This document shows positions 32,495 to 39,627 of a stretch of 44,968 nt of DNA, in pieces. Origin of the DNA: Bacteroidota bacterium (GTDB taxonomy: Bacteria; Bacteroidota; Bacteroidia; Chitinophagales; Saprospiraceae); contig JACRAN010000018.1 in assembly GCA_016234735.1 (NCBI GenBank), positions 1 to 44,968 on the forward strand. The letters are read 5' to 3'. The notes below the pieces were generated by a model. It did not search any database, was not told where the DNA came from, and saw only the letters and a list, made by a program, of their open reading frames with translations. How positions within the stretch are numbered: the first letter of the stretch is position 1; every line of letters starts with the position of its first letter. The position numbers and the translations under genes are program-made.

Positions 32495-33964
32495 TTAGTG
32501 GACAAAATTCTTCCTTTTCCTGAAAGGAGCCTTGCCACTGTGGACCGGAGCCTGTTCCCTTTTCCCAAACGGTCTTGTCGGTGGCTTGGAATACGAGCGC
32601 CTTTCAAGGTTGTGCCTCGAGTTGAAAACCGGACGCTCCGGCTCCCTGATTTCAGGGTAGGCGTTCGGGTTGAGGTGGCCGCCGAAGTGCAGTTGCAGCA
32701 GCGATGCCAGCAGTTGCTTGGGCTTGCCAGAGGCCAAAACCTCTTCCGCAAGGTTGTAAAATTCCTGCGAAATCCCGGCATCTGTGGCAGCAAAAACCTG
32801 CTCCTTCATCGCCTTCTTTTTCAGTTCGATGACCTCCTGGCCGGAGGGCAAAAACGCTTTGTTGATGGTCGCTTTCGTCAACTGCATGATGAATTGCAGC
32901 TTGCGCCACTCGCCCGGCACGATGAAGGAAATGGCCTTGCCCGTCTTGCCTGCCCGGGCGGTCCGCCCAATGCGGTGGACGTAGTTTTCGGGGCTGTCGG
33001 GCATGTCGAAATTGATGACGTGCGAGAGGTTGTTGATGTCGATGCCCCGTGCCGCCACGTCGGTAGCGACGAGGATGGTCGCATGGCCGCTCTTGAATTT
33101 GGCGAGGATGCGCTCCCGTTGCACCTGCGTCACGTCGCCGTGCAGCGCCTCCACGTCGAGGCCGAGGCCGCTCAGTTTGGACGCCAGTCGGTCGGCACCG
33201 ATGCGGGTACGGCAAAAGACCAGTGCATAAAATTCCGCCTCCGTTTCGATGAGGCGGTGCAGCGCACGGAGCTTGTCTTTTTCCTGTATTTCATAAAAAA
33301 CCTGCTCCACGTTGGCCGCCGATTGTTGCTTGGCCGCCATCCTCACTTCGTCGTATTCGCCCATGAATTTTTTGGCCAAATTCAAAATGGCGGAGGGCAT
33401 GGTCGCTGAAAAAAGCAGCATCCGGCGCTCTTCCGGCACGTGCGAGAGGATGGTTTCGATGTCTTCGATGAAACCCATGTTGAGCATCTCGTCGGCCTCG
33501 TCGAGCACCACGAACTTCACGTCGTTGAGTTTCAGGGTTTTGCGTTTCAGGTGGTCGATGGCCCGGCCCGGTGTGGCCACGATGATGTCAACGCCTTGCT
33601 TGAGCAGGCGCAATTGCGTGTCCATGCCCTGGCCGCCGTACACGGGCAGGATGCGGATGTCGCGCTTGGCTTTCAGGCTTTCGAGTTCTTCGGCCACCTG
33701 GCTGGCCAACTCGCGGGTGGGCGCCAGCACGATGGCCTGCACTTTGCGCAGGCCCGGCGTGATTCGCTCGATGATGGGCAGGCCGAAAGCAGCGGTTTTG
33801 CCGGTGCCGGTCTGCGCTTGCCCGATGATGTCTCGTTCGCCGGAGAGCAACATGGGGATGGTCTGTGCCTGGATGGGCGTGGGGTTCTCAAAGCCTTTTT
33901 TCAAAAGGCCTTCGAGGATGTCGGCACTGAGGCCCAACTCCTCGAACGTAAGGTTGGAAGTCAT
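32495..33964 (-). CDS. DEAD-box ATP-dependent RNA helicase
   Basis: The 489-aa protein has all core motifs: the Q motif LTFEELGLSADILEGLL and PTPIQ, motif I AQTGTGKT, Ia PTRELASQ, II DEAD, III SAT, IV VFCRTR, V DVAARGID, VI HRIGRTARAG. The C-terminal tail (about 430-489) is basic and Arg/Lys/Pro-rich (NSRHNLERRSYSK...FRKRKNF), fitting non-specific RNA binding. Such helicases remodel RNA in ribosome assembly and cold response. ATG at 33962-33964 fits MTSNLTFEELGL. The leader upstream is long (next entry), reminiscent of cold-shock helicase genes elsewhere. Confidence 0.96.
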   Translation of the reverse strand: MTSNLTFEELGLSADILEGLLKKGFENPTPIQAQTIPMLLSGERDIIGQAQTGTGKTAAFGLPIIERITPGLRKVQAIVLAPTRELASQVAEELESLKAKRDIRILPVYGGQGMDTQLRLLKQGVDIIVATPGRAIDHLKRKTLKLNDVKFVVLDEADEMLNMGFIEDIETILSHVPEERRMLLFSATMPSAILNLAKKFMGEYDEVRMAAKQQSAANVEQVFYEIQEKDKLRALHRLIETEAEFYALVFCRTRIGADRLASKLSGLGLDVEALHGDVTQVQRERILAKFKSGHATILVATDVAARGIDINNLSHVINFDMPDSPENYVHRIGRTARAGKTGKAISFIVPGEWRKLQFIMQLTKATINKAFLPSGQEVIELKKKAMKEQVFAATDAGISQEFYNLAEEVLASGKPKQLLASLLQLHFGGHLNPNAYPEIREPERPVFNSRHNLERRSYSKPPTRPFGKREQAPVHSGKAPFRKRKNFVH

Positions 33965-33986
33965 TAAAAAAGAAATTGAAGTTTAA

Positions 33987-34054
33987 GAGGTGGTTTGAAC
34001 CGATTGGATGGTTTGAGGTAGTTTGAAAATGGTGCGAGGTAGTTTGAAGTTGCC
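33987..34054. repeat. Degenerate short tandem repeat, word GAGGTAGTTTGAA
   Basis: Copies GAGGTGGTTTGAA, GATGGTTTGA, GAGGTAGTTTGAA and GAGGTAGTTTGAA lie just upstream of the helicase start codon. Confidence 0.6.
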
Positions 34055-34363
34055 AGGCAACGGTTCAAATTGTTTCGCAAAAAATCAAACTCCCATGAAT
34101 CTAATGGAACGAAACCCAAAATTCAGAACGTGAAGGCAGATAGTCCCAGCATACTCCCGGTAGGCAGGCAGGCGAGTATGGAGGCGGACTAACACGCTGA
34201 ATATCAATCTCTTGGCAGCCAGTTTACTCGCAAATGAAGATGCGCTCGGTGGCATCTTTTTCTCCTTCAAATCCCGTCTAAACCTTTTAAACGGTTAACA
34301 TTTTTGTTGGAAACAAGACCGTATGGCACAATGTTGCCTGTAAGGTCTTTTTAAAAACAGGCG

Positions 34364-34371
34364 CAAAAGTA
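34364..34371 (-). promoter_or_regulatory. Candidate -7 element (TACTTTTG) of the DEAD-box gene
   Basis: Fits TAnnTTTG on the minus strand. No TTTG is seen 19 nt upstream, so the assignment is uncertain. Confidence 0.35.
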
Positions 34372-34481
34372 GACATCTATTGACAGCTTTCCTAATTTTA
34401 TTTTGAAAAACATTATTTTCGTTCAGCTTGACTGCTGTTTTATTTTGTAATAGATTTCAATCCGCATCAGCAACGCTTGTT

Positions 34482-34512
34482 TTTGAAACAACAAACTGAA
34501 AAGATACCTTTG
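34482..34512 (+). promoter_or_regulatory. Bacteroidota-type promoter TTTG-N19-TACCTTTG
   Basis: TTTG at 34482-34485, exactly 19 nt, then TACCTTTG at 34505-34512. Both elements and the spacing match the known primary sigma consensus of Bacteroidota, so this is the best promoter in the window. It precedes the lipoprotein gene at 34645, with a leader of about 125 nt. Confidence 0.75.
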
Positions 34513-34644
34513 CGAAGCAACCATTTTGACAGCAGCACGACCTACGCTCATTTCGCAGTCTGAAAAAAGCGGTGCTAAAAAAACCTCCGCCTACTTTCGG
34601 GTCGTAAATCGTTGACAATCTTTTATCTACAATCCGTCATTTTC

Positions 34645-35034
34645 ATGAAGAACAGCCTACTTTTTTTGGTCTTCCCAGTCCTCGTTATTCTGGCGACAAT
34701 GGGGGGAGGGTGCTACTACGACAACAATACCTATCTGCACCCTGATATTGCCTGTGATACTACTGCGGTAATGTCGTTTGCCAACGACATCATGCCCATT
34801 TTGAACAACACCTGCGGCACCAACGATTCCTGCCATGGCTCGAACAACACCAGCGGCATTGCCTTGAACAACTACGACGGCGTGAAGCAGATGATAGACA
34901 ACGGCAAGCTTCTGAGTGCCGTGATTTGGGACGGCAATGCCTCCCAAATGCCGCAGGGCAACCTGGAGCAAATCGACAAGTGCTCGCAAGCCAAAATCAG
35001 GAGATGGATTGCCGAAGGTGCTCCCGACAATTGA
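34645..35034 (+). CDS. c-type-cytochrome-like lipoprotein with an atypical C-x5-C-H motif
   Basis: The 129-aa protein has a lipoprotein-type signal (MKNSLLFLVFPVLVILATMGGGC, Cys at 23). The mature part matches a small Bacteroidota cytochrome-like family: FANDIMPILNNTC...CHG, then SGIALNNYDGVKQMIDNG, the methionine-bearing ASQMPQG, and the end RRWIAEGAPDN. Normally the heme site is CxxCH. Here the cysteines read CGTNDSCHG, that is C-x5-CH, so covalent heme attachment is uncertain. ATG at 34645 is preferred over an in-frame ATG at 34612, because it starts the signal. It heads a probable operon with DUF5777 and YceI. Confidence 0.8.
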   Translation: MKNSLLFLVFPVLVILATMGGGCYYDNNTYLHPDIACDTTAVMSFANDIMPILNNTCGTNDSCHGSNNTSGIALNNYDGVKQMIDNGKLLSAVIWDGNASQMPQGNLEQIDKCSQAKIRRWIAEGAPDN

Positions 35035-35071
35035 GTCACACACATAACTTGCTTAAAATGAATCATTTGCA

Positions 35072-35968
35072 ATGAAAATAAAATTTCTCTTTTTGCTGTT
35101 TGCTGCCCTCGTAGCCATGCCAAGCCTGAAAGCACAGAAGGATTCCATCGACCTTCTCAGCCTCATCGGCGAGCCGGAGGCGGCCCACTCGTATGCCACT
35201 GCTACCTTCAAAGGTACCCGGCTCATCAACTTCCACACCGTTGAAGTGCCTGGAAAGCGCACCCTTGAATTTCGGATTGCGCACCGGTTCGGGTCGTTCA
35301 ATTCGGGCTGGTACGATTTCTACGGGCTGGATGGCGGGGCCAGCATCCGCCTCGGCCTTGAGTACAGTTACGACGGTCGGTTGAATGTTGGCCTGGGCCG
35401 CACGTCCACCGAAAAAACGTTCGACGGCTTCCTGAAATACCGCCTCGTCCGGCAGGGCGACAAATCAAGCCCGCCGGTGAGTGTCACGTTGTTTTCGGGT
35501 GTATATTACACCAATATGAAAGACCCAAACGCCCAGGCGAACGGCTTCGACAAGTATGAAAACCTGACCAGCAGGTTTTCATTTGCCCATCAAATCATCG
35601 TTGGGAGGAAATTCAACGAGCGTTTCTCGCTGCAAGTGGCCCCGGTGCTGGTGCATGTGAATTTGGCAGAGGAACTGGCCGATAAAAACGATGCCTTGGT
35701 TTTGACCGCCGCCACCCGTTACAAAATCACGAAGCACATGGCCATCACTGCCGAATACGGCTGGCGGGCGACGGGCTACACCAGTACCAAATATTACGAC
35801 AGCTTCGGCATCGGTGTGGATTTAGAAACCGGCGGGCACGTCTTCCAGATGCACGTGACCAACTCGTTGGGGCTGACAGAAAACCAGTTTCTCATCCACA
35901 CCTCCTCGAAGTGGGGCAATGCAGGCATCCGGCTGGGTTTCAATATTTCGCGGGTGTTCACGATTTGA
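35072..35968 (+). CDS. DUF5777-type outer-membrane beta-barrel protein
   Basis: The 298-aa protein has a signal peptide (MKIKFLFLLFAALVAMPSLKAQ) and reads ATATFKGTRLINFHTVEVPG then KRTLEFRIAHRFGSFNSG, the conserved opening of this barrel family, followed by GLDGGASIRLGLEYSY and RLNVGLGRTS. The strand pattern and Ile end (NISRVFTI) support an outer-membrane barrel of unknown function. In Bacteroidota such genes repeatedly sit next to cytochrome-like and YceI genes, as here, which suggests a shared surface or electron-related task, unproven. A 37-bp gap to the previous gene fits one transcript. Confidence 0.85.
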   Translation: MKIKFLFLLFAALVAMPSLKAQKDSIDLLSLIGEPEAAHSYATATFKGTRLINFHTVEVPGKRTLEFRIAHRFGSFNSGWYDFYGLDGGASIRLGLEYSYDGRLNVGLGRTSTEKTFDGFLKYRLVRQGDKSSPPVSVTLFSGVYYTNMKDPNAQANGFDKYENLTSRFSFAHQIIVGRKFNERFSLQVAPVLVHVNLAEELADKNDALVLTAATRYKITKHMAITAEYGWRATGYTSTKYYDSFGIGVDLETGGHVFQMHVTNSLGLTENQFLIHTSSKWGNAGIRLGFNISRVFTI

Positions 35969-36118
35969 CGAGGCTATTTTTGAAGAAAAAAGAAAGATTA
36001 GGAAATCATTAAGAAAGTAATCCGGCCCAAGGGCGTTATCACTCCGTCTGAAAACTTGAAAATGCCGGAAACGAAAAGCGTTTTGGGTGTTTTTTTTTTG
36101 CCAAAAAAATATTTCACC

Positions 36119-36682
36119 ATGATTCAGTATTTCAAATTGGCCGCATTCGCACTTTTGATGAGCCTTCCGCTGGCAAGCCAGGCCCAGCGCCTTTTCACCC
36201 GCAATGCAAACGTAAGTTTTGATGCCACTTCCAACGCTTCCTTAGAAGAGGTGGATGCCAAAACAAACACAGGTACGCTGGTCATCGACGCTGCCACGGG
36301 CAATGTGGAGGCCGCTGTTTTGATGAAAAGTTTCCAGTTCAAAAAAGCCCTGATGCAGGAGCACTTCAACGAAAACTACGTGGAAAGCACAAAATTCCCG
36401 AAGGCTACTTTCAAGGGGTCGATAGCCGACCTGTCGAAAGTGAGTTTCACCAAAGATGGCACCTACAAAACAAATGTTACAGGCAGCCTTACGATTCACG
36501 GAGTGGCCAAACCCGTCACGGCACCCGCAACAATTACGGTGAAGGACGGCAAAGTGACTGGCCAGACAGATTTTATTGCTGTGTTGAAAGATTACGAAAT
36601 CTCTATCCCGTCGCTGGTAGCTGACAAGGTTGCCAAGCAGGCAAAAGTCAGTTTCGGCGGGGCGCTGGAGGTGATGAAATGA
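36119..36682 (+). CDS. YceI-family periplasmic protein
   Basis: The 187-aa protein has a signal peptide (MIQYFKLAAFALLMSLPLASQAQ). The remainder fits the YceI lipocalin-like barrel: NANVSFDATSNAS, GTLVIDAATGNVEAAVLMKSFQFKKALMQEHFNENYV, FPKATFKGSI, and GSLTIHGVAKPVTAPATITV. YceI proteins bind long isoprenoid lipids in their barrel; the ligand is not known here. The last gene of the cytochrome-like/DUF5777/YceI set, it ends at a very strong terminator. ATG at 36119 was chosen because it starts the signal peptide. Confidence 0.92.
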   Translation: MIQYFKLAAFALLMSLPLASQAQRLFTRNANVSFDATSNASLEEVDAKTNTGTLVIDAATGNVEAAVLMKSFQFKKALMQEHFNENYVESTKFPKATFKGSIADLSKVSFTKDGTYKTNVTGSLTIHGVAKPVTAPATITVKDGKVTGQTDFIAVLKDYEISIPSLVADKVAKQAKVSFGGALEVMK

Positions 36683-36740
36683 GTTGGTAACGGGTGGCTT
36701 GTGGCTTATTTTAGAGCGCCAATCACAACCAATAAAAAAA

Positions 36741-36772
36741 CGGGGCAGCGAAATTCGCTGCCCCGTTTTTTT
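36741..36772. terminator. Bidirectional terminator after yceI
   Basis: CGGGGCAGCG / CGCTGCCCCG (36741-36750, 36756-36765) with a 5-nt loop, T7 on the plus strand and T7 on the minus strand. The neighbouring gene converges. Confidence 0.95.
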
Positions 36773-36804
36773 ATTGGAAACTTTTGAAAATCAATTGATT
36801 ACAC

Positions 36805-37335
36805 TTACCGCACCTCGAACTCCATGTCGAGAATCACGTCGAAGGAGCCTTGCGGAAGGTCGCGCAGGCGCTCCAATTTCACCTGCACGTTGATTTCGTC
36901 CTGCAACACCATCTCCCGGATGTCGTTCACATTGCTGGGCACGAGTTCAAGCTCGCGGCCGATGTCGTAAGGCGTGGGGTCGCGGTAAAAAGATTCCCTG
37001 CCGCAGTTCTCCTTGTTGTCGCCCGGCAGGCAGAGGCGGACGGAGACGGCATCGATGAAGTCGAGGTTGGAATTGCCGAACAGGACGGACATGGTGGCCC
37101 GGCTGGGCCTGATGCTTTTGATGTCGGCGGTGTCGATGCCCTTGGAGGCGAGCAGTGCAAGGGCGTTGGGCTTGACCTCGTTGATGGGGATGTAGTAGGT
37201 GAACGGTGGCTGGATGGAGGGGTCAATGGAAAATTTCAGGTTGGTGATGGGAATTCTGGCCAAGGGCGGCAAGTCGCTTTTTTTACAAGCAAAAAAAGCG
37301 AATGCAACGGACAGAAGTAAGGCGATTTTTTTCAT
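36805..37335 (-). CDS. Lipoprotein of unknown function
   Basis: The 176-aa protein begins MKKIALLLSVAFAFFACKKS, with lipidation expected at Cys17. The mature domain is beta-rich (IPITNLKFSIDPSIQPPFTYYIPINEV and NVQVKLERLRDLPQGSFDVILDMEFEV) and has two Cys (RLCLPGDNKENC) that could form a disulfide. No family was recognised. ATG at 37333-37335 was chosen to start the signal; an upstream in-frame stretch to 37395 lacks protein character. It is convergent with yceI and ends 33 bp from the shared terminator. Confidence 0.8.
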   Translation of the reverse strand: MKKIALLLSVAFAFFACKKSDLPPLARIPITNLKFSIDPSIQPPFTYYIPINEVKPNALALLASKGIDTADIKSIRPSRATMSVLFGNSNLDFIDAVSVRLCLPGDNKENCGRESFYRDPTPYDIGRELELVPSNVNDIREMVLQDEINVQVKLERLRDLPQGSFDVILDMEFEVR

Positions 37336-37439
37336 TGACAAAGGTTTGTTTTTTAAAACGATTTTTACCTGCCTAAAAATTTTATTCACCAACAAGTTTG
37401 ACTAATTTAGACAATATCGTTGTTTTGCGGTAAGTGCGG

Positions 37440-37625
37440 GGAAGGAACGGAGGATTGAAGGATTGAAGGATTGAAGGAAAGAAGGATTGAAGGAACGAGG
37501 ATGGAAGGATTGAAGGAAAGAGTTGGAAATCAACTCATCCGTGTGCAACCCTTCCATCCTCGTTCCTTCAATCCTCCGTTCCTTCAATCCTTCAATCCTT
37601 CCCCACCTTCAATCCCTCAATCCTT
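37440..37625. repeat. Large inverted tandem-repeat element (GGATTGAA / GGAACGA words)
   Basis: Left arm: repeated GGATTGAA, GGAACGAGG and GGATGGAAGG words (37440-37515). Right arm: the complementary words CCTTCAATCC, CCTCGTTCC and CCTTCCATCC (37550-37625). The centre contains a nested hairpin GAGTTG/CAACTC (37519-37535). The symmetry is so strong that open frames on both strands start with the same peptide MKERRIEGTRMEGL. It ends 7 bp before the next start codon. Confidence 0.9.
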
Positions 37626-37631
37626 CAAAAC

Positions 37632-39575
37632 ATGGGCGAAGCAAAAGTATCGGTAGCGAAAGACCAGAGCGAACTCCAGAATTTCATGCGCAACCTGCTG
37701 AACGACATGCAGGCATTGGAGTACATGCTCGACAACCACTGGTTTGAGGCCGGCATCACCCGCATCGGGGCGGAGCAGGAAATGTGCATCGTGGACAATA
37801 AAACGTACAAGCCGGCCAAAATCAACCTGAAAGTCATTGAGGCAATGAAAGATTGTGAATGGCTTGACACAGAACTGGCGCAGTTCAACCTGGAAACGAA
37901 CATGACCCCGGTAGAGTTTACGGGGAATTGCTTCCGGCAAATGGAGGACGAAAACCTCGTGTACCTTGCCAAAATCAAGAAAACCCTCAAGGCAATGGGG
38001 GCGAACATCGCCCTGACCGGCATCCTGCCCACGCTGCGCAAAACCGACCTCGACCTCGAAAACCTGACCGAAAAACCCCGCTACATGGGCCTGATGAAGT
38101 CACTGAAAAACCACCTCATCGGCAATGCGTTCGAGCTGAACCTCAACGGCATCGACGAACTGCACGTGAAGCACGATTCGCCGCTGCTCGAAGCCTGCAA
38201 CACCAGTTTTCAGGTGCATTTGCAGGTAGAACCCAAAGATTTCGTCTGCCTCTACAACATCGCCCAGATGCTCACCGGGCCGACCATCGCCATCGCCGCC
38301 AACTCGCCGCTGGTTTTTGGCAAACGCCTTTGGCACGAGTCGAGGATTGCGCTCTTCCAGCAATCGCTCGACACCCGAACCTCGCAAGACCACCTGCGGG
38401 AGCGCAGCCCCCGTGTGAACTTCGGCACCGGCTGGCTGCAAGGCTCCATCCTCGAAATTTACAAGGAAGACATCGCCCGCTTCCGGGTGCTGATGACCTC
38501 TGACGAGGTCGAAAATTCCTTGGAACAAATCCTCAAGAAAAAAACGCCGAAGCTCAAGGCTTTGCAGGTTCACAACTCCACCGTCTATCGCTGGAACAGG
38601 CCCTGCTACGGCATCAGCGCCAACGGCCAGCCGCACCTGCGCATCGAGGCCAGGGTGCTGCCCGCCGGGCCGACCGTCGTGGACGAGATGGCCAACGCTG
38701 CCTTCTGGCTCGGTGCCCTGGTCGGCATGAAAAAACACTGCCACGACGTGACGACCCTGCTCTCCTGGGAAGACGTTCGGGACAATTTCATGAAAGCTGC
38801 CCGGTTTGGCATGGACACCAAGTTCAACTGGTTCAACGACCGGAAGCTGCCCGCTGCCGAGTTGTTGCTCAAGGAGTTGTTGCCGCTGGCAAAGGAAGGC
38901 CTCCTGGAAAAGAAGGTTGATACTTCCGACATCGACCGCTACCTCGGCATCATCCGGGAGCGGACAGAGGCACACATGACCGGTGCCCGCTGGCAACTCC
39001 GGGCCTTCACGAAGTTGAAACAATCCATCACCACCGACGAAGCCACTGCCGTACTCACGGCCTGCATCGTCAAAAACCAGGAAAAAGAAATGCCTGTACA
39101 TACCTGGGAACTGCCCGACCCCGGCGAACTGGAAGAGTACGTGCCTTCCCGCCTGCGGGTCGAGGAGTTCATGACCACCGACCTCATCACCGTCCAGAAG
39201 GAAGACCTTATCGATTTCGTGACAGAATTGATGAACTGGCGCAAAATCCGCTACATGCCCGTCGAGGATGCCAAGGGCAAATTGGTGGGCCTCATCACTT
39301 CCCGGCTGTTGCTTCGGCACTACTCCCGGAACCAACAGTTGAACGGCAAAGTGCTCAATGCCACCGTTCAGGACATCATGATCACCAAACCCCTGACGGC
39401 TACGACGAAAACCACCATCATGGAGGCGCTGAGAGTGATGCGGGAGAACCAGGTGGGCTGCCTCCCCGTCGTTCACGAAAAGGAAAACGAACTGGTGGGT
39501 ATCATCACCGAAATGGACTTCCTGCGGGTGTCGTCACGCCTGATGGAAAGGCTGGAACTGGCGAATGCGAAGTGA
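37632..39575 (+). CDS. GCS2-type glutamate-cysteine ligase-like protein fused to two CBS domains
   Basis: The 647-aa protein begins with a GCS2 ATP-dependent ligase domain (about 30-480): ITRIGAEQEMCIVD, AQFNLETNMTPVEFTG, LNGIDELHVKHDSPLLEACNTSFQVHLQV, and RIEARVLPAGPTVVDEMANAAFWLG. Two CBS domains follow (about 510-640): EFMTTDLITVQKEDLIDFVTEL...GLITSRLLLRHY, and DIMITKPLTATTKTTIMEALRVMRENQVGCLPVV. GCS2 enzymes join an amino acid to glutamate gamma-carboxylate; CBS pairs usually sense adenosine nucleotides, so allosteric control by energy state is likely but inferred. I cannot tell whether the product is gamma-glutamylcysteine. The ATG at 37632 starts 7 bp after the repeat element. Confidence 0.9.
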   Translation: MGEAKVSVAKDQSELQNFMRNLLNDMQALEYMLDNHWFEAGITRIGAEQEMCIVDNKTYKPAKINLKVIEAMKDCEWLDTELAQFNLETNMTPVEFTGNCFRQMEDENLVYLAKIKKTLKAMGANIALTGILPTLRKTDLDLENLTEKPRYMGLMKSLKNHLIGNAFELNLNGIDELHVKHDSPLLEACNTSFQVHLQVEPKDFVCLYNIAQMLTGPTIAIAANSPLVFGKRLWHESRIALFQQSLDTRTSQDHLRERSPRVNFGTGWLQGSILEIYKEDIARFRVLMTSDEVENSLEQILKKKTPKLKALQVHNSTVYRWNRPCYGISANGQPHLRIEARVLPAGPTVVDEMANAAFWLGALVGMKKHCHDVTTLLSWEDVRDNFMKAARFGMDTKFNWFNDRKLPAAELLLKELLPLAKEGLLEKKVDTSDIDRYLGIIRERTEAHMTGARWQLRAFTKLKQSITTDEATAVLTACIVKNQEKEMPVHTWELPDPGELEEYVPSRLRVEEFMTTDLITVQKEDLIDFVTELMNWRKIRYMPVEDAKGKLVGLITSRLLLRHYSRNQQLNGKVLNATVQDIMITKPLTATTKTTIMEALRVMRENQVGCLPVVHEKENELVGIITEMDFLRVSSRLMERLELANAK

Positions 39576-39580
39576 ACGGC

Positions 39581-39626
39581 TGAAATTCAGGAAATTATGA
39601 AATTGGGAAATTGAGAAATTGCTCAT
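39581..39626. repeat. Short tandem repeat, GAAATTG words, between convergent genes
   Basis: TGAAATT, GGAAATTA, TGAAATTG, GGAAATTG, AGAAATTG occur in a row between the GCS2-CBS stop and the topoisomerase stop. They share GAAATTGGGAAATTG with the tract in the HTCS gene. Confidence 0.7.
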
Positions 39627-39627
39627 T

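Larger units (their letters stand above)
33965..34644. other. Long leader region between the DEAD-box gene and the cytochrome-like gene
   Basis: Read on the minus strand, a TACTTTTG box (34364-34371) would start a leader of about 390 nt before the helicase gene. It contains AAGACC/GGTCTT outer and GGCA/TGCC inner stems (34315-34349), a CATACTC/GAGTATG pair (34149-34182), and the repeat tract 33987-34054. On the plus strand a well-formed promoter at 34482-34512 serves the next gene. No protein-coding gene was seen. Confidence 0.5.

Noticed and set aside
34315-34351. Intrinsic terminator on the plus strand
   Set aside because: A stem followed by T5 is present, but no gene on that strand ends there; better read as leader structure of the minus-strand helicase gene.
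37402-37656. Two small genes, one on each strand, with the same first 14 residues
   Set aside because: They are translations of the large inverted repeat; both encode repeat words and lack other protein features.
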